Below the pieces are notes generated by a model, which did not search any database, was not told the DNA's origin, and saw nothing but the letters and a program-made list of their open reading frames with translations. From the NCBI GenBank assembly GCA_013399895.1, contig VXBA01001197.1, forward strand, positions 62,001-126,000: a stretch of DNA of 64,000 nt, in the 5' to 3' direction. Positions 44,986 through 57,838 of this stretch are shown in pieces; the stretch's first letter is position 1; every line of letters starts with the position of its first letter. The position numbers were made by a program, and so were the translations under genes. This stretch comes from Serilophus lunatus. Lineage: Eukaryota; Chordata; Aves; Passeriformes; Eurylaimidae.

Positions 44986-45092
44986 TTTCCAGTGACTTAG
45001 CCAAAGGCATAGAGAAAACAATGGGAGAGCAAAACACTGAATTCAGTCTCCCAAACCTCTAGACAGTGTTTAATCACTAAACTGAACTTCCT
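44986..45092. repeat. Possible MIR/CORE-SINE relic
   Basis: CCAGTGACTTAGCCAAAGGC is followed by TGAATTCAGTCTCCCAAACC and CAGTGTTTAATCACTAAACT. This has the order and spacing of the MIR-type SINE consensus (a GTGACTTGCCCAAGGTC core, then a CCCAGGTCTCC-like block, then CAGTGCTCTAACCACTAGAC). It is strongly diverged, and an alignment to a profile is needed to be sure. Confidence 0.5.
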
Positions 45093-48000
45093 GCTTAAGA
45101 GGAGGTATTGAAGACTGTTGCTAAAACAATTCCAATTAGTACACAACAAGAAGTAATGAAAGTTGTGCTGGCTAGTAAGTAGAGTTGGGAGCTGGAGGCA
45201 GCAAAAGGGTGATACCCAAGCTTAAAGCCTTCCCCCACAAACCAACCAGTTCATGAGAGGAGTGACACCACAGACATGCAAAGGCTTCAGCCACCCAGGG
45301 AAGGACAGAGGAACAGGACTACCCAGATGTAGGTCCTTACAATAGGAACACAAAAGCAAAACCAGATTCAGCTGACCATCCACGCTAGTTTTTCCCATTA
45401 CATATCCATCTCACTATCCCAACCAAGGTCAAAAAGCACACGATTCTCTTAAAAATATAACTGTCAATAATAAGGAAGAATAACTGGCAATACTTCAAAA
45501 TCTTAGTGAAAAATGAAGATACTCTGGAGTTCTGCAACACAGCGCAACACTAAAGCACATTGAGGCACATGAAGAAATAGGTCTTATAAAACACTGTAGA
45601 CAAACAATATTTCTGTTAAAACTTTCTGTTTCATTTGAAGTTTTCACCTTTTTTCATTTTCTTTTACATCTTGTATTTGCTGCTCATTCTGATCAGGAAA
45701 CTGTTCTCCCTCTAATGAACTCTGAGCCTTTTGGAGAAAAGGACTTTAAATAAACTTAAGAGGACATGTTTTTTCTTAAAAGACTTCTTGTACTGCCTTT
45801 GAGTTTTTAAATAATAAAAAATAAATAATAGTGTGACTTCTCAATATAAAACCAGCTGATTTTAAAAGCGATTGCTTCAGAAGTTACAGTAGAAAAGACG
45901 TCAACAATTTCTGGTAGCTAGGTAAGGCAATGGAAGCCTTTCAAAGAAAGTCTCCTAATTGTGCATTGTCTCCTGTTCTCAATCTGTTGTGTATCTTCTT
46001 GTCCTAACACTCCTCAGGCCTCCTTTACTCCTCATTTATGCCTTCTTTGATCTGAATGTTGTTGCTCACAGCAGTACCCAATCAGAGCCTGTTCAGGGTG
46101 CGACTGTAAACCCCTGTCCTCAGTCCAACCTTGCAAACAGCTGAAAAATTCACTCATTTTTTAACCTTCAGCAGGGCAGTTTGCTACATAAAAGCTTCGG
46201 CAGAGTTTGTGCAAGCTACTATCAACTCACAAAAACAGGCAGTGTTCCTGAGGGTTTATGAAAAATTAGACAAAATGCTGTCAAGTACATGAAATAAAAT
46301 ATCAATTTTGGACCCAAACAGCTAAACAAATATTAGGGAGGTGTCATAACAAGAAGTGGCATTTATCAGATGTTTCTTTGACCGACCTGAGGAACCTGTA
46401 AAGTACTGTAAATGGGGCGGCCAGCAGTGCACGTGCCGGCTCTCAGACTGCTGCTCAGTTAGCACTTCACTGAAAACCAAGTCCATCTTCTCAGCTCTTT
46501 GCTCTCTGCTCTGGCCCTGACACCTGCTTTGGATGACAAAGCCTTAGGGATTTTTGCCTCTTTTCCTGGGTCATTTTTCCTGCTTATTCACAGACACACA
46601 ACTATCAGCACCCTAGGGAAGCCCCAAGTGTTGTTTTATCAACCTTTGTCCATATTAATTTCTGAGAAGACCTTAGCTTATGCCTCTGTGGCAGGAGTGA
46701 GTAAAGCAAAGTTCATCACAGAACACCATTTTAGCCCCAATGTCTGTTACCTGCAAGACGATATCCTGACACTTGCCCTTAGTGTAAGCAAACTGGCATG
46801 TATGGGAGGGTGACTTCTCACCCATTTCATTCCCTTTTTTATCTATAATTAATAAAATAAGTAACCCCAGCACAATGGAGCATGTCCTAAGTGAAATTAA
46901 TGAAATCCTATTAATAGGTATATATTCAGAGCAGATTTGACTTAATTAAATAACTGTATTTCAAATTTCACTGCTCTGCACCAGCCTAGCCAGTATTAAG
47001 CTGCAGTACATGAGAAACCCTCACTCTTCAGTACCATCACAACTTTGAAGCAAATGAGATTTTCTTTCCGACATATTCTGAAGCTTACTGAGTGTTGATA
47101 GAGAGCAATAAAATGTCTCACTATCTCTCCTGACCACATTTTTTGTTGTTGTTTGTTTCAAGTACTCCTGTAAGTGATTAAATCCTTATTTGATTTTTTT
47201 TATTTAAATGCTATGTGTTTTTCAGGAGATTTGAAAGCTTTTGAAAGGTGCCTCATGACAAGCTTGACAAGAGCAAGTATGTCTGTAGAGCAAGGCAACA
47301 AGGGTCAAGTGCTTCCACCAGGAAGCAGGGGCATAGGACTTGGGACATGGGACATGGACCCAGGATCACGGAACAAACCATGTTAAGAAGGAGCCATATG
47401 CCAGCACTCTAACGGTGGGTTTTCCCCTAGAGCTGCCAATGTAGTGCCGAGTTCTGCAGTCCTTTTTAGTCATATAGGCTTTGCACATGAAATGGTGTAA
47501 TGGGGGAAGGAGGAGGAGAGGAGGCCTGGTGTCATGTCAAACAAGTTGTACACACAAAGCTATCAGCATTGATCACTCGTAGTCTGGACTGCATTTTAAC
47601 ACATGAGCTAAGGATGAAAGATTTTCTGGTCCTACTGGAAACCCTCAAAGCCGTCCATTCACCCTATCATATGTTCACTATCAGAAACTGCTCTTCAAAG
47701 CTGAAAAAAACTACTGTGCTGCATAAAATTGACAAAACTAATTGTATGCAGCATGTTTCCTCTACCATAAATATGCCCGAACACCATTTGTTTCTGAATT
47801 TCACTGTTCTCTTAACTGAAGAACAGCTACATTATTGTTTCATCTGTAGCCCAACTGTTCTCTTTACATTTTTACCACTAAATTGAATCTACTGCCAGTA
47901 ATCTAATTTACATTCAAAATGCACAATATGCCAACATGACCAGACTTCAATAAAAGTTTTACTAAAACTCATAAATGCCTTGATTCTGGTGTTTATAGAA

Positions 48001-48809
48001 ATTTTAGACTGTTCGTTCCCTGAATGTTATGTTGCTAGCATCCTGAAATCATTCCCATATGAAATAAGAAACATTCTTAGATTCATGCTGCTTCAGGAAA
48101 TACAAAATATATTGTCACTAGACATCGCCCTCAAAATCAAAGCTTTGTCTCTCTCAACAAAATGATTTGGATGGTGTGTCCAGCCAATATCCCAGTAGCA
48201 TGGGATATTAGCTCCATTCACCTGCTTTTGTTTTTGATGCAGCACATTTCCTTGCCTGCATTCCAGATTAAAAATATTTCTTATCATCTTTGCTTCATTT
48301 CTTTTTTCTTTGTGTGCAACAGTTGCTTGGTTTCAAATTACTGCAGAATTCTTTAAGTGTCTTATGTGCTCTCTTCATCACCACTGAACCTAGTCAGAAA
48401 CATCTTTCTTGAGTAGCTACTTGACAATACCAGAAAGGTCATTTGCTAGAGGTTGGGATTACAATTCTCAATTGGGTACTGATTGTCAAATTTTTAATTT
48501 TAGCAAAACAAAACTTATCAGAGATTCAAGTAGAATTTAAACAAGGTCTCAGGGTGATCTTCCTTCTTATTTTTTGTTCTTTTTGGTTGCTTTTTAAAAA
48601 ATTATTTTATTTTTTGTTGTGTTTTTTTGAGAAATGGATTATGTAGTAGACATAGCTCATTTTCATACTTTCTAAACGTTTTGACTTCTTTTTTAAAAAC
48701 AATATTTTCAGGAGGTATTACCTAAATAAACAAAAGTGGTGGGATATGTGCAGGCAGACACATGTTCATACAAAGAGAATTAGAAAGGGTTGGGTTTTTT
48801 AGGTCAAAA
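45093..48809. other. Intergenic with possible conserved element
   Basis: No gene is recognised. At 46895-46918 a homeodomain-rich stretch AATTAATGAAAT is followed by the palindrome CCTATTAATAGG. A 128-codon open frame at 47500-47886 has no recognisable domain. Confidence 0.5.
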
Positions 48810-48814
48810 CCTCA

Positions 48815-48968
48815 TCACACTTCCAAGCTTGTCTGAATTCAAGAAGTATTTAGACAATGCTTTCTAGGCACACAGTGTGATTCTTGAGATGTCCTGCACA
48901 AGACCAGGAGTTGGACTCGATGATCTTGATAGGTTCCTTCCAACTCAGCATATTCTATGATCCTATGA
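48815..48968 (+). mobile_element. CR1 LINE 3' end fragment
   Basis: Reads CACAAGACCAGGAGTTGGAC, TCGATGATCTTGATAGG, TTCCTTCCAACTCAGCATAT and TCTATGATCCTATGATT, the hallmark CR1 3' terminus with its ATTCTATGA-type tail. Only about 150 bases remain. Confidence 0.92.
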
Positions 48969-49266
48969 TTTTATTTTTTTTATTTTATTTTCATTTATTT
49001 TTTTACTTCAGCAATCAAACTAGTTACAAATTACTTTTGAAATTCTATTCATATCACTTATTTGTATCCTTTGCTAATATTTGTTTTCCAAAACCATATT
49101 TCTTTGATTGCCTATTCATATCAGAGATATGCAGAAGCTACAGCAGTACAAGGATCAGTGGCCATCTCCTCAGAACAGTCGTAGCTTCAGTTAGTGTCCA
49201 TAGGCTGTTCTACAATGTGGATACTCTGATTCAATAAACAACCACTGATTTGAAGACATTTATTTA

Positions 49267-49575
49267 TTATAGAATTATAGAATCAGGGATCTTAAAGACT
49301 GCCTACTTTCAGCTTCTCTGCCACCTTCCACTAGACCAGGATGCTCATGGCCTCATCCAACCTGGTCTTCAACACTTTCAGGGATGGGGCATCCACAGCT
49401 TCTCTGGGCAACTTGTTGCAGTGCCTCACCACTCTCACAGTAAACAATTTCTTTCTGATATCTAATCTAAGTCTCTCATCTTTTGATTTAAAACCATTCT
49501 TTCTAGTCCTATCACTATCTGGCCATGTAAAAAGTCACTCTAACCATTTTTATACACCCTATTTAAGTACTTAAG
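49267..49575 (-). mobile_element. CR1 LINE 3' fragment, opposite orientation
   Basis: Reverse of the CR1 3' region: ATAGAATTATAGAATCAGGG at the left, then TCATGGCCTCATCCAACCTG, CAGGGATGGGGCATCCACAG, TTCTCTGGGCAACTTGTTGC, CAGTGCCTCACCACTCTCAC and TCTAATCTAAGTCTC. It faces the CR1 about 300 bases to its left tail to tail. Confidence 0.93.
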
Positions 49576-52500
49576 TTTCATTTTGTAATTGGGATCAAAT
49601 ATATATTCCTGCCTCCATATTCAAGTGGGTGAGAGAACACATTGGGACATATTTTACTTTACATCTCATTTTTAAAACTCAAGATTTCTATGCTGTCATT
49701 ACTCTACAGAGGAGGAAAATATAATCTAGAATTTGTCAAATTCAGAGTGGCAAAAAGCTGGAGAGATGTGAAATAAGACCTGGGCTCTTCTGTGCTTAGA
49801 TATTGGGAGTACAGTTGCTTTAGGCACAAGACAAGGTTGCAGCTGTTTCTTTCAAGGATGAATCAGACTTTCCTCTGAGTATGCTTTCCATCTCACACCT
49901 AAATGCATATAAGCAGCTTGCAGAAAACCTATCCGTACATTATATTGCTTTGAAATATCCGTTCAATTATGATTGTGTTGGAATATGTTGGAATTGAGCA
50001 TTGAATTCTAAGGGATCAATTCTGTATTTGGGTGCATGTGTCTAAAACGTGGGTTGGTTCTGAATAAAGAAAAAAGTGAGGACAACTAGTTTTATGCACA
50101 ATACACTATTGCCCAAGCTGTATTCTTCTCTCAGGAAATTTTAATAGGATTTTTGTGTACAATGGGATTGTTGTACTCCAGGGTGCAACTATTTATGTAA
50201 ACATAATCATGCTATTTATGTAAGAAATCGAAGAGTTTACAGTAAGAATCAGGAACAATTTCATTCTGAAGGAGTAATCATTTAATTGAGAATGCAGAGA
50301 ATTAAGGTTTTATGTTTCCTTTTTTCCTTTTCCAAGTGGTTTTTGCTAGCATTCTTACTACATTCAGAGTTACATAAAGTAAATATACAATTTAGCCAAA
50401 CCAAAACTGCTGTGCAAACAGAAAGCAATACCCCAGCACCTGCTGAGAAAGTCTCCCTTCTCACTGCCTGATATTTGCAAATGCCCTTGTTGGGACATGG
50501 AGGCCCTTGGTTGTCCTGCCTGAGAGGCAAGTACCACAGTCCTTCTGAAAACTGAAGAAGTCTGTACATGGCTTGGGAAGTAGCACCAGACACTTAAAGT
50601 CATGTGCAGAGCACCCAGAAGACAGCAGTCTGGGGTCTTCAGGCCAATTTTTAAAATTTCAAGCATATGTTCTTATTCATCTATTCAATGTGTTCTTACT
50701 CATCTTATTCAACAACATGGTAAACTTGATCTATGTGAACCTTGAATAAGATTGTGAACATGACACAAAGTGTATGGTCCATTCACCCAAAACTCTTCAC
50801 TTGCTCCATTCACTTAGCGGGGTCCGAGCTACCCTGACGTGATATATGTCCTCCCCACAGGGGATGTCAACGGTGATGCCCCAGTACCTTAAAATGGTGC
50901 CTTAAATGGCAGATTGACAATGGGACACACCTGGCTATGAGACTGAAAACCTTCAGTGCCTGGGGAGAATAGTCAGACAAAAAAAAATCACGAGAGTGTT
51001 AAACCTAAAAGAAAAAGTTCCTTCGTTTCTAACCACCTGTAAACTTCTGTCTTGATATAAGTTATCCAAATAAGACATTGAGGAAAAGTTACACTAAAAG
51101 TTTTAAGAAAAAATGTGATAACCCCACCAAGGGACAGAACCAGACAACTTCTGGAAATGAAGAATTAAACTTAGGGCAGGACACTATGGATGTCCAGTTA
51201 CTAAAGGGTTATTGAGAGGAAATTGAGCAGTTGTAAAAACTTAATGTATTTAATAGAAATGCATTAATAGAAAAAAATCTGTTTTTCAGAGGATCCAGAC
51301 TCCCATTTGGGCCTGAACATTAGTAGTAGAAGCAACTGCTGAAGGTGACTCCAGCCATAATAAACTACTGGTTGAAGGATGACATGTAACAGAAACATAC
51401 AATGAGATTGGTTTAGAATTGTTTGCACAGACTGTGAATGCTAGCAGAAACATTTCTTAAAAGAACTATAGCAACAGTCTAAATTTCTGGATAAATTTAG
51501 CCTAAATAACATGTTTTAGTACAGTTAGCTTGAAAAGTCAGACATCCAAACTCAAAGTGCATGGTCTCATTTGTAAGCCTGAGCAATGGCAACTCTGAAG
51601 AGACTTGGGAACCTTTGTAGATATTCAGAGAAACATCATCTCCACCACTGACTCTGAAGGACTCTGGTTCTTTTTTGGAGTGGCTGGTGATGAGGAAACT
51701 GAATGAGAGGTTACAAAATCCTATGCCTGAGCACTCAGACAGCTACAAAATTGTCCAAGCTACTTCTTGTCATGTACCTATACACGCTACACACATACGA
51801 TGATGGGCTTTGTCAGTTTTAGAGAGAAAAATCTTACTAGATGAATCCTGAACATTTAAATCTCTAAATGAGACCAGTTTGCTTCATGAGGGGAGGCAAA
51901 TTCTGCAAGGGAAAACAGACACAGGAACATCACCATGCAGTGGGAGGCCTTCTAACACTGGAAACTAGAAACCAAGATTAGAAGGTTGGGTTTGTATTTT
52001 TTTTTCCTAAAATACATGCTGTAGCTCAACTAGCATTGTTACTGGTCTGGGAACGGCAGTCGTGAAGTCACAATGCATTATCACAGTGGTCTCTTTTGGC
52101 TGTGGAAATCTGTGGAGACAAGAAAAACAGAAATAACACTACAGAGGCTTATTTTGTTAAAAACCAACTACTTCAATATACACATCTAATAATTAGCTTG
52201 ACTTCTTGTGTAGCGCACCTCCATGTCCTGCTGCCAGTCTACCCTAGGGCCGAGGGTAGAGACACTGGCATGCTCAGCATCCTGCTCCAGCCCAGCACAA
52301 CTTGCCATCTCAGTAGACAATCTTCTATCCTCAAACTGGGACGATTTACTTGAGCCAAGGACTTTATATTGCTGTGAATTCTGTGCCTAATGGTTAACAT
52401 GAAGTCTGAAATACTCACCATGAGAAAAAGATTCAGATTTTTCTCTGTCAACTGAAAGCCCAGATCCTTAGTTGGTAGAAAAGCCTTTCCAGATTGTTGG

Positions 52501-54432
52501 TGCTGATGAGCCTGACACACGACTAAGCATTTCTGGCTCTATCCAGCAGAGGGAAGCAGCAAAAAGAGAGCTATATTAGTTGGTTTATCATTTTAACCAT
52601 CACATAATAGAATAACTAGTTACTGCCTAAAGAAATATATTCATAATAGGTAGCTACAGCCAAACTCCCATCAGGCAGATTTGTTCATTTCTATTCAGTG
52701 ACTAAGAGCATGTAAAAGTGGGGCATTTCATTACATAGAGATGTTTCCTCTGAACCTGTCAAACACTTTAATATAACCTCAAATCCCTGCAAGAAACAAA
52801 TAATTACTGCATATGATAAACCTACACTTTTACCTGCCCCTGTAAAAGTGAATGAAAAAGTAACAGTACCACTATTGTGATTCACACATAATTGAGTGTG
52901 CTAACTAATAATCTTTAATATCCACTGCTGACAGGATGGAATTAACTGCATTTTTCCCTGTCTAACTTTCTTTTTTTTTTCCTGTGGTGTAAGCCAGTAT
53001 CTAATCCCATCCTTATATCATTTTGGCTATATTAACTCAATTGAGGAGAAAGTACTTAGCCTAAAGCACGTTAGGGTGAGACCCTGAAATAACAATGTTT
53101 ATATAAGCTAAAGATGTCTTTTGTTGAAGCTCTCCACTGATGCTTGCCAACAAAAGCTTTTCATGCGCAAAAGAGTCAATACCGAATTATAGTTAAGCCA
53201 TGTAATAATTATCCTCATTAGACGTAACCAGAGCATGGATAGGATGAATTCAGTTATAAACTTTGCTAATACTCAGGAAGCATATTCTATATGTAATTTA
53301 ATAATCTTGGAAATAAATACACAGGTCTTTCTGTCTTTTAGCATAAGGTCTATTAAAGCAGAGAGGCAATTCACTACATAGTGAGAAGACTGATTTTCTC
53401 GTTATTTGTTTTTAACTTAATCTGGTGGAAGCTTTTGAACACTGTATTTACGTGGGTCTAACAGGGCTTCCTGAGAGCAAGAGAGCTGGGACATGCTGAC
53501 CACCATTACTTGTGTGTAATATTCTGGTGGGGAAATGGATATAGATGGGAACTTCTACCCTGAGCAAGGAGTGCAGATCTGGGTTGGTATTGTCCCTATG
53601 TTTTCCTGAAGTTGGTGGGAGGAAAGATGGAAAGACATCACGGGTGCACTGAAGTTGCCAGCTTTTCTGTCCCTGGCCCACAATTTCCCGTTCTTCTTGA
53701 TTCATCTTGGTCAATTTTTAGAGATCCTTTGACTGTTTCTAACAGTCAAGGTGGTTTTAGACATTCAAGTTCTAGCTAGGGGCTGCCAAACTGCTTCATC
53801 TCAAAACATTGAGGGCAGAGGATGGTGAAGAGCCATTTTCTCTGTCTGGTTTACAGGATCTCCTCACAGCAAAGTGAACAGAAATGGACAGGACAGGGGA
53901 AAGATGATCCTTTGGCCTGGTATTGCGTTCACCATCCTCCTATTGGCAACATGTGGCAACCATGGACATCTCAATCTTCTATACACTTTGTGGAATTTTC
54001 TTGATCCCACAGCAGGAAGCATGGCTGCTCTTTTCCCTGGGATTTTCCTCCCCAGCAAAGGAGTCCTGGCTTGGCTGCCTGAACAACAGCATCAAGCCCA
54101 AGGATGGGCTGGAGTCCCAGAATGATCAGGAGCTCTGATTCTTCATGAGCAGTTTTCTTACAACAACTCTGACTTTGCTGTTTCATCTGTAACAGGGGAT
54201 AACATTACTCCCCTGTCACCAAATTAAAGAGCTGTGTCTGAAAATAGGGAAACATCACGTTTTCCTCTTCAACATTTAAATCTGATGCCATTCTGTGAAG
54301 AAAACTATCCAGAAAATTATCTTTTTGAGCCTGAAAAACTTGAGAGACAGGAGGCTACCTCAGTGCTGCCCTGATCAGCCCTCAGGGGAATGCAGCTAAG
54401 CAGGGGGAAAGACCACCAAATTATGTCAGGTC
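49576..54432. other. Intergenic, nothing recognised
   Basis: No known exon, RNA gene or transposable element is recognised. GC-richer patches at 50450-50640, 50810-50960 and 53450-54170 have short open frames but no identifiable product and could be old, unrecognised repeats. Confidence 0.5.
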
Positions 54433-54876
54433 TCATCCATACCTTGCCTTGGCTGTTCCAGCCCTGCAGGTGCTGAACACAGCAACAGGCATGTCAGTAA
54501 GAGGTCCATGGCAAAGGGTACTTGCTTGTGAGTCTATATGTGCATAAATATTTCTAAATGAAGGAGCCAAAGGAAGGCAGCAGCCATGCACCATGTCCCT
54601 AGAAGCTACAGCAGTCATCTCACTGATGGCAGAGTCTGCGGGTGAAACCCTGCTGTTGTTTTCTATAAGCCAGTCTACCCAGTTTGAGACAGTGGCAAAA
54701 ATCCCATCGTTACAGTGAGAAGAAAATCTGCTCCTTTCTAATGGTGTAACACTGACGTAACTGTCAAAGCTGGTGACAATATAGTGATGTGGCAATAACA
54801 CCTCTTTAAGTCTGCCGAGATAAGGGAAAACAGACAGGATGTGAAAAAAAAAGGTTAATGGATTTATTTTTTCCAA
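54433..54876 (-). other. Unrecognised 147-codon open frame
   Basis: This is the longest open frame outside GSC's CpG-rich block, the CR1 at 57 kb and the AT-rich frame at 1289-1819. The composition is fairly protein-like (balanced Ser, Ala, Asp, Arg; a stretch FATVSNWVDWLIENNSRVSP), but there is no family I recognise, no flanking splice signals that stand out and no promoter. It is treated as probably chance or a decayed sequence. Confidence 0.15.
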
Positions 54877-56854
54877 AGACTATTTACTTACTTTTAACAA
54901 ATTGCAGAGTTATTCAAAGAAGACTGATTTTTAAAGTATCAGCATGCCTGACAGTGATAAAACGGTCAGCATTTCTCAGAATATCATGAAAAAGGCCTAT
55001 GATCCCTGTAAAAGTCATATTCAAAACAACTGGTGTGTTTGTGTAGTCTGAATATTTTTAAGAAATTAGGCCAGGACACTAAATTAAATATCCCATATTT
55101 TAAGTTTTCATTGCAAAATATTTTCTAGTTACATTCGAAGTTATCAAATTTGAGGAATGATATAAATAAGATCTAACCTCCAAGCTATTAAATTAAGCTG
55201 CTGCCAACGTTATTATTGGCAGTAAAATTGCTTTGATTGTTATCAGCTGTAATTAAATACAGGGAAAGCCTGGATTGCTGATATGTTCCACAGTAGTATG
55301 CTCTGAAACAGTCATTAAAAAGGAAAGCTCTGACATGACATATCTTTTTAAAATTCTGCTCCACAGTAGCAGATAAATAGCATAATGAATTCTTGAGTTG
55401 CTGCAGCCTATGTGTTCAAGCTCAAGTTGTTATTTTATTTCCATTTGTCTTTTTGAACAGTTTAATGTTGCAAGTAAACTCAGTATGGTGAATTATTCAC
55501 AAGCCTGTGGAGTGGAGATGCCTAACACAGCGGTTCTGGAGAAATCTCTCCCAGTGCTAGCCAGGATATGCATGTCAAAACAGAGAGGGCAGCTCTCCAG
55601 CACCCTGATCATCCTGGTCCATCCAAGTCCTGTCCAGCAACAGGATGAATCTCTGCTTACAGCCTGTGAGTGGGTTAATTCTTTCAAGTAGGAGCCGCTC
55701 CAATGCACCAGCAATGAAAGGCAGGAGCAATGTAAAGTAGAGCAAACGCTTTACACAGCCTGAAGGGAAGAACTGACGTGTGAATAAACTTCTGAGGCAG
55801 CTTCTCAATCACTACGCATTGAGGCTTCATGCAAAAACTGTTCCACTTGTGGCTTTCAAGGAAACCAAGAGAACATGGGTTGAGATCATAAGCACAGCTG
55901 GATACCAAGGGTATCCTTCTTTGAGAGGAAAACCACAGGGCAGTCTTTCCCTAACCCCAGGACATCTTCCTCCCCTCCTCACAAGGGTGTTTTCCCCCCA
56001 CATCCCTAAAGGCAGAGAGCAAGGACCAAGACATGCTGAGTGACGGCAGCAGCCATTGTGGCTGTTCAAGTTCATCCCACCTTACCCTACAACAGAAACC
56101 ACAGAGATTGGGTCACTTCCCAGCTCCACAAAGTCACATTACTGGAGCAAAAAGGGAGTTAAAAAAAGGAAAAAAAGTCTTCATAAAACAAACCCTATAG
56201 GATTTCCTCACAATAATCCTCTGCCTGGGGTAAAATACCTGCATTGCTTTGGTCACCTGCACTTTTGAGCAGCACAACTGCTAGGAGAGCAGAAGAGCAG
56301 ACTTAGTTATTTCCCCCCCCTCCATACTCTGGAAAAACAAAGGGCTGCCTCCAGATACATTTTCTCAGCTAGAAGTGAAAGATAAAATTCACCCAAAGGT
56401 TCATGCTTCATTTTTGAATTCCAGAAAGAAGCAGAATTAACTGCTTCTTGCACTTGGACTATACCACAGAGAGCTTTTCCCCCTGCAAACTTACTGTAAA
56501 ACTGTTGCAGAGACAACTGGGATTTTCAGAGAGGTTGCATGAGATTGTGCCTCTGAGTGCCTTGAAAAATTTCAGTCTAAGTACAAATGGCTACAGGTCA
56601 TCCCTCCAACTAATTTGATGCTACACCTGTGACCCAGTAGTTCAGGGAAAAAACAGTTGTCCTTTAGAAGATATGCTTGTGTTAATTACTCTCCCCGATG
56701 ATGTTCAATGTATACTATAAAATTCCATCAAACAGAGGAAATTTTATGTACTATGAGACAACATATATGTCAGAGGGGCCAAATTCAGTTTCAGAATATT
56801 TCTACAATAGTTGTTAAAAATAAGCATGGTTGTCCAAATAAGCACAGGTTTCAG
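54877..56854. other. Intergenic with a candidate conserved non-coding stretch
   Basis: At 55195-55262 there is an AT-rich stretch with TGCCAA and TTGGCA as inverted arms (55202-55207 and 55216-55221), CTTTGAT (TCF-like) and TAATTAAA (homeodomain-like). It has the look of a conserved developmental enhancer, but conservation cannot be seen from one sequence. Confidence 0.35.
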
Positions 56855-57838
56855 TTTTGTGGCCGGTTTTGTCCAATATCTTTATTGATGACCTGGACGA
56901 GGGCATGGAATCCATTATTAGTAAGTTTGTGGATGACACCAAGCTTGGAATGAGTGTCGATCTGTTATAGGGTAGGAGAGCTCTGCAGAGAGACCTTGAC
57001 AGGCTGGATAGATGGGCTGAGTTCAATAGCATGAGGTTTAATAAATCCAAGTGCCGGGTTTTGCACTTTGGCCACAATAACCCCATGCAGAGTTACAGAC
57101 TGAGGACGGAGTGGCTGGAGGATGGCCAGGTGAGAGGGACTTGAGTGTGTTGGTTGATAGGAAACTGAATATGAGTCAGCAGTGTGCCCAGGTGGCCAAG
57201 AAGGCCAATGGCATCCTGGCCTGCATCAGGAATAGTGCTGCCAGTAGGACCAGAGAAGTTATTCTTCCTTTGTACTCGGCACTGGTTAGGCCACAGCTCG
57301 AGTCCTGTGTCCAGTTCTGGGCCCCTCAGTTTAAGAAAGATATTGAGTTGCTGGAATGTGTCCAGAGAAGGGCAACAAGAATGATGAAGGGGCTGGAGCA
57401 CAAGCCCTATGAGGAGCGGCTGAGGGAGCTGGGGTTGTTCAGCCGGGAGAAGAGGAGGCTCAGGGGTGACCTTATCGCTGTCTATAACTACCTGAAAGGA
57501 GGCTGTAGTCAGGCAGGGGTCGGTCTCTTCTCTCAGGCTCCCAGTGACAGGACGAGAGGACACAGTCTTAGGCTGCGTCAGAGGAGGTTTAGGTTGGATA
57601 TCAGGAGAAACTTTTTCACAGAGAGAGTGATTTCCCATTGGAATGGGCTTCCCAGGGAGGTGGTGGGAGTCATCGTCCCTGGATGTGTTTAAGGATAAGT
57701 TGGATGATGAACTCAGTGACATGATTTAGATGGTCTAGATGGTTTAGATGATGGATTGGTGTTGGTTAGGTTGTTAGGTAAAAGGTTGGACTTGATGATC
57801 TTTACGGTCTTTTCCAACATTGTTGATTCTGTGTGTGC
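56855..57838 (+). mobile_element. CR1 LINE, 3' kilobase with partly open reverse transcriptase
   Basis: Non-LTR retrotransposon. The 5' part translates as NIFIDDLDEGMESIISKF followed by VDDTKLG, the C-terminal side of the reverse-transcriptase palm with its F-V-D-D active-site motif. A stop codon (TAG at 56968-56970) and a frameshift near 57125 break the frame. From 57111 to 57692 an open frame of 194 residues carries motifs such as LNMSQQCAQVAKKANGIL, REVILPLYSALVRPQLE, RRATRMMKGLEH, YEERLRELGLFS, KRRLRGDLIAVYNYLKGG and PSDRTRGH, all standard for CR1. The tail reads GGTTGGACTTGATGATCTTT, then CTTTTCCAAC and GTTGATTCTGTG. It is the least decayed mobile element in the window but is 5'-truncated and cannot be active. 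Confidence 0.97.
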
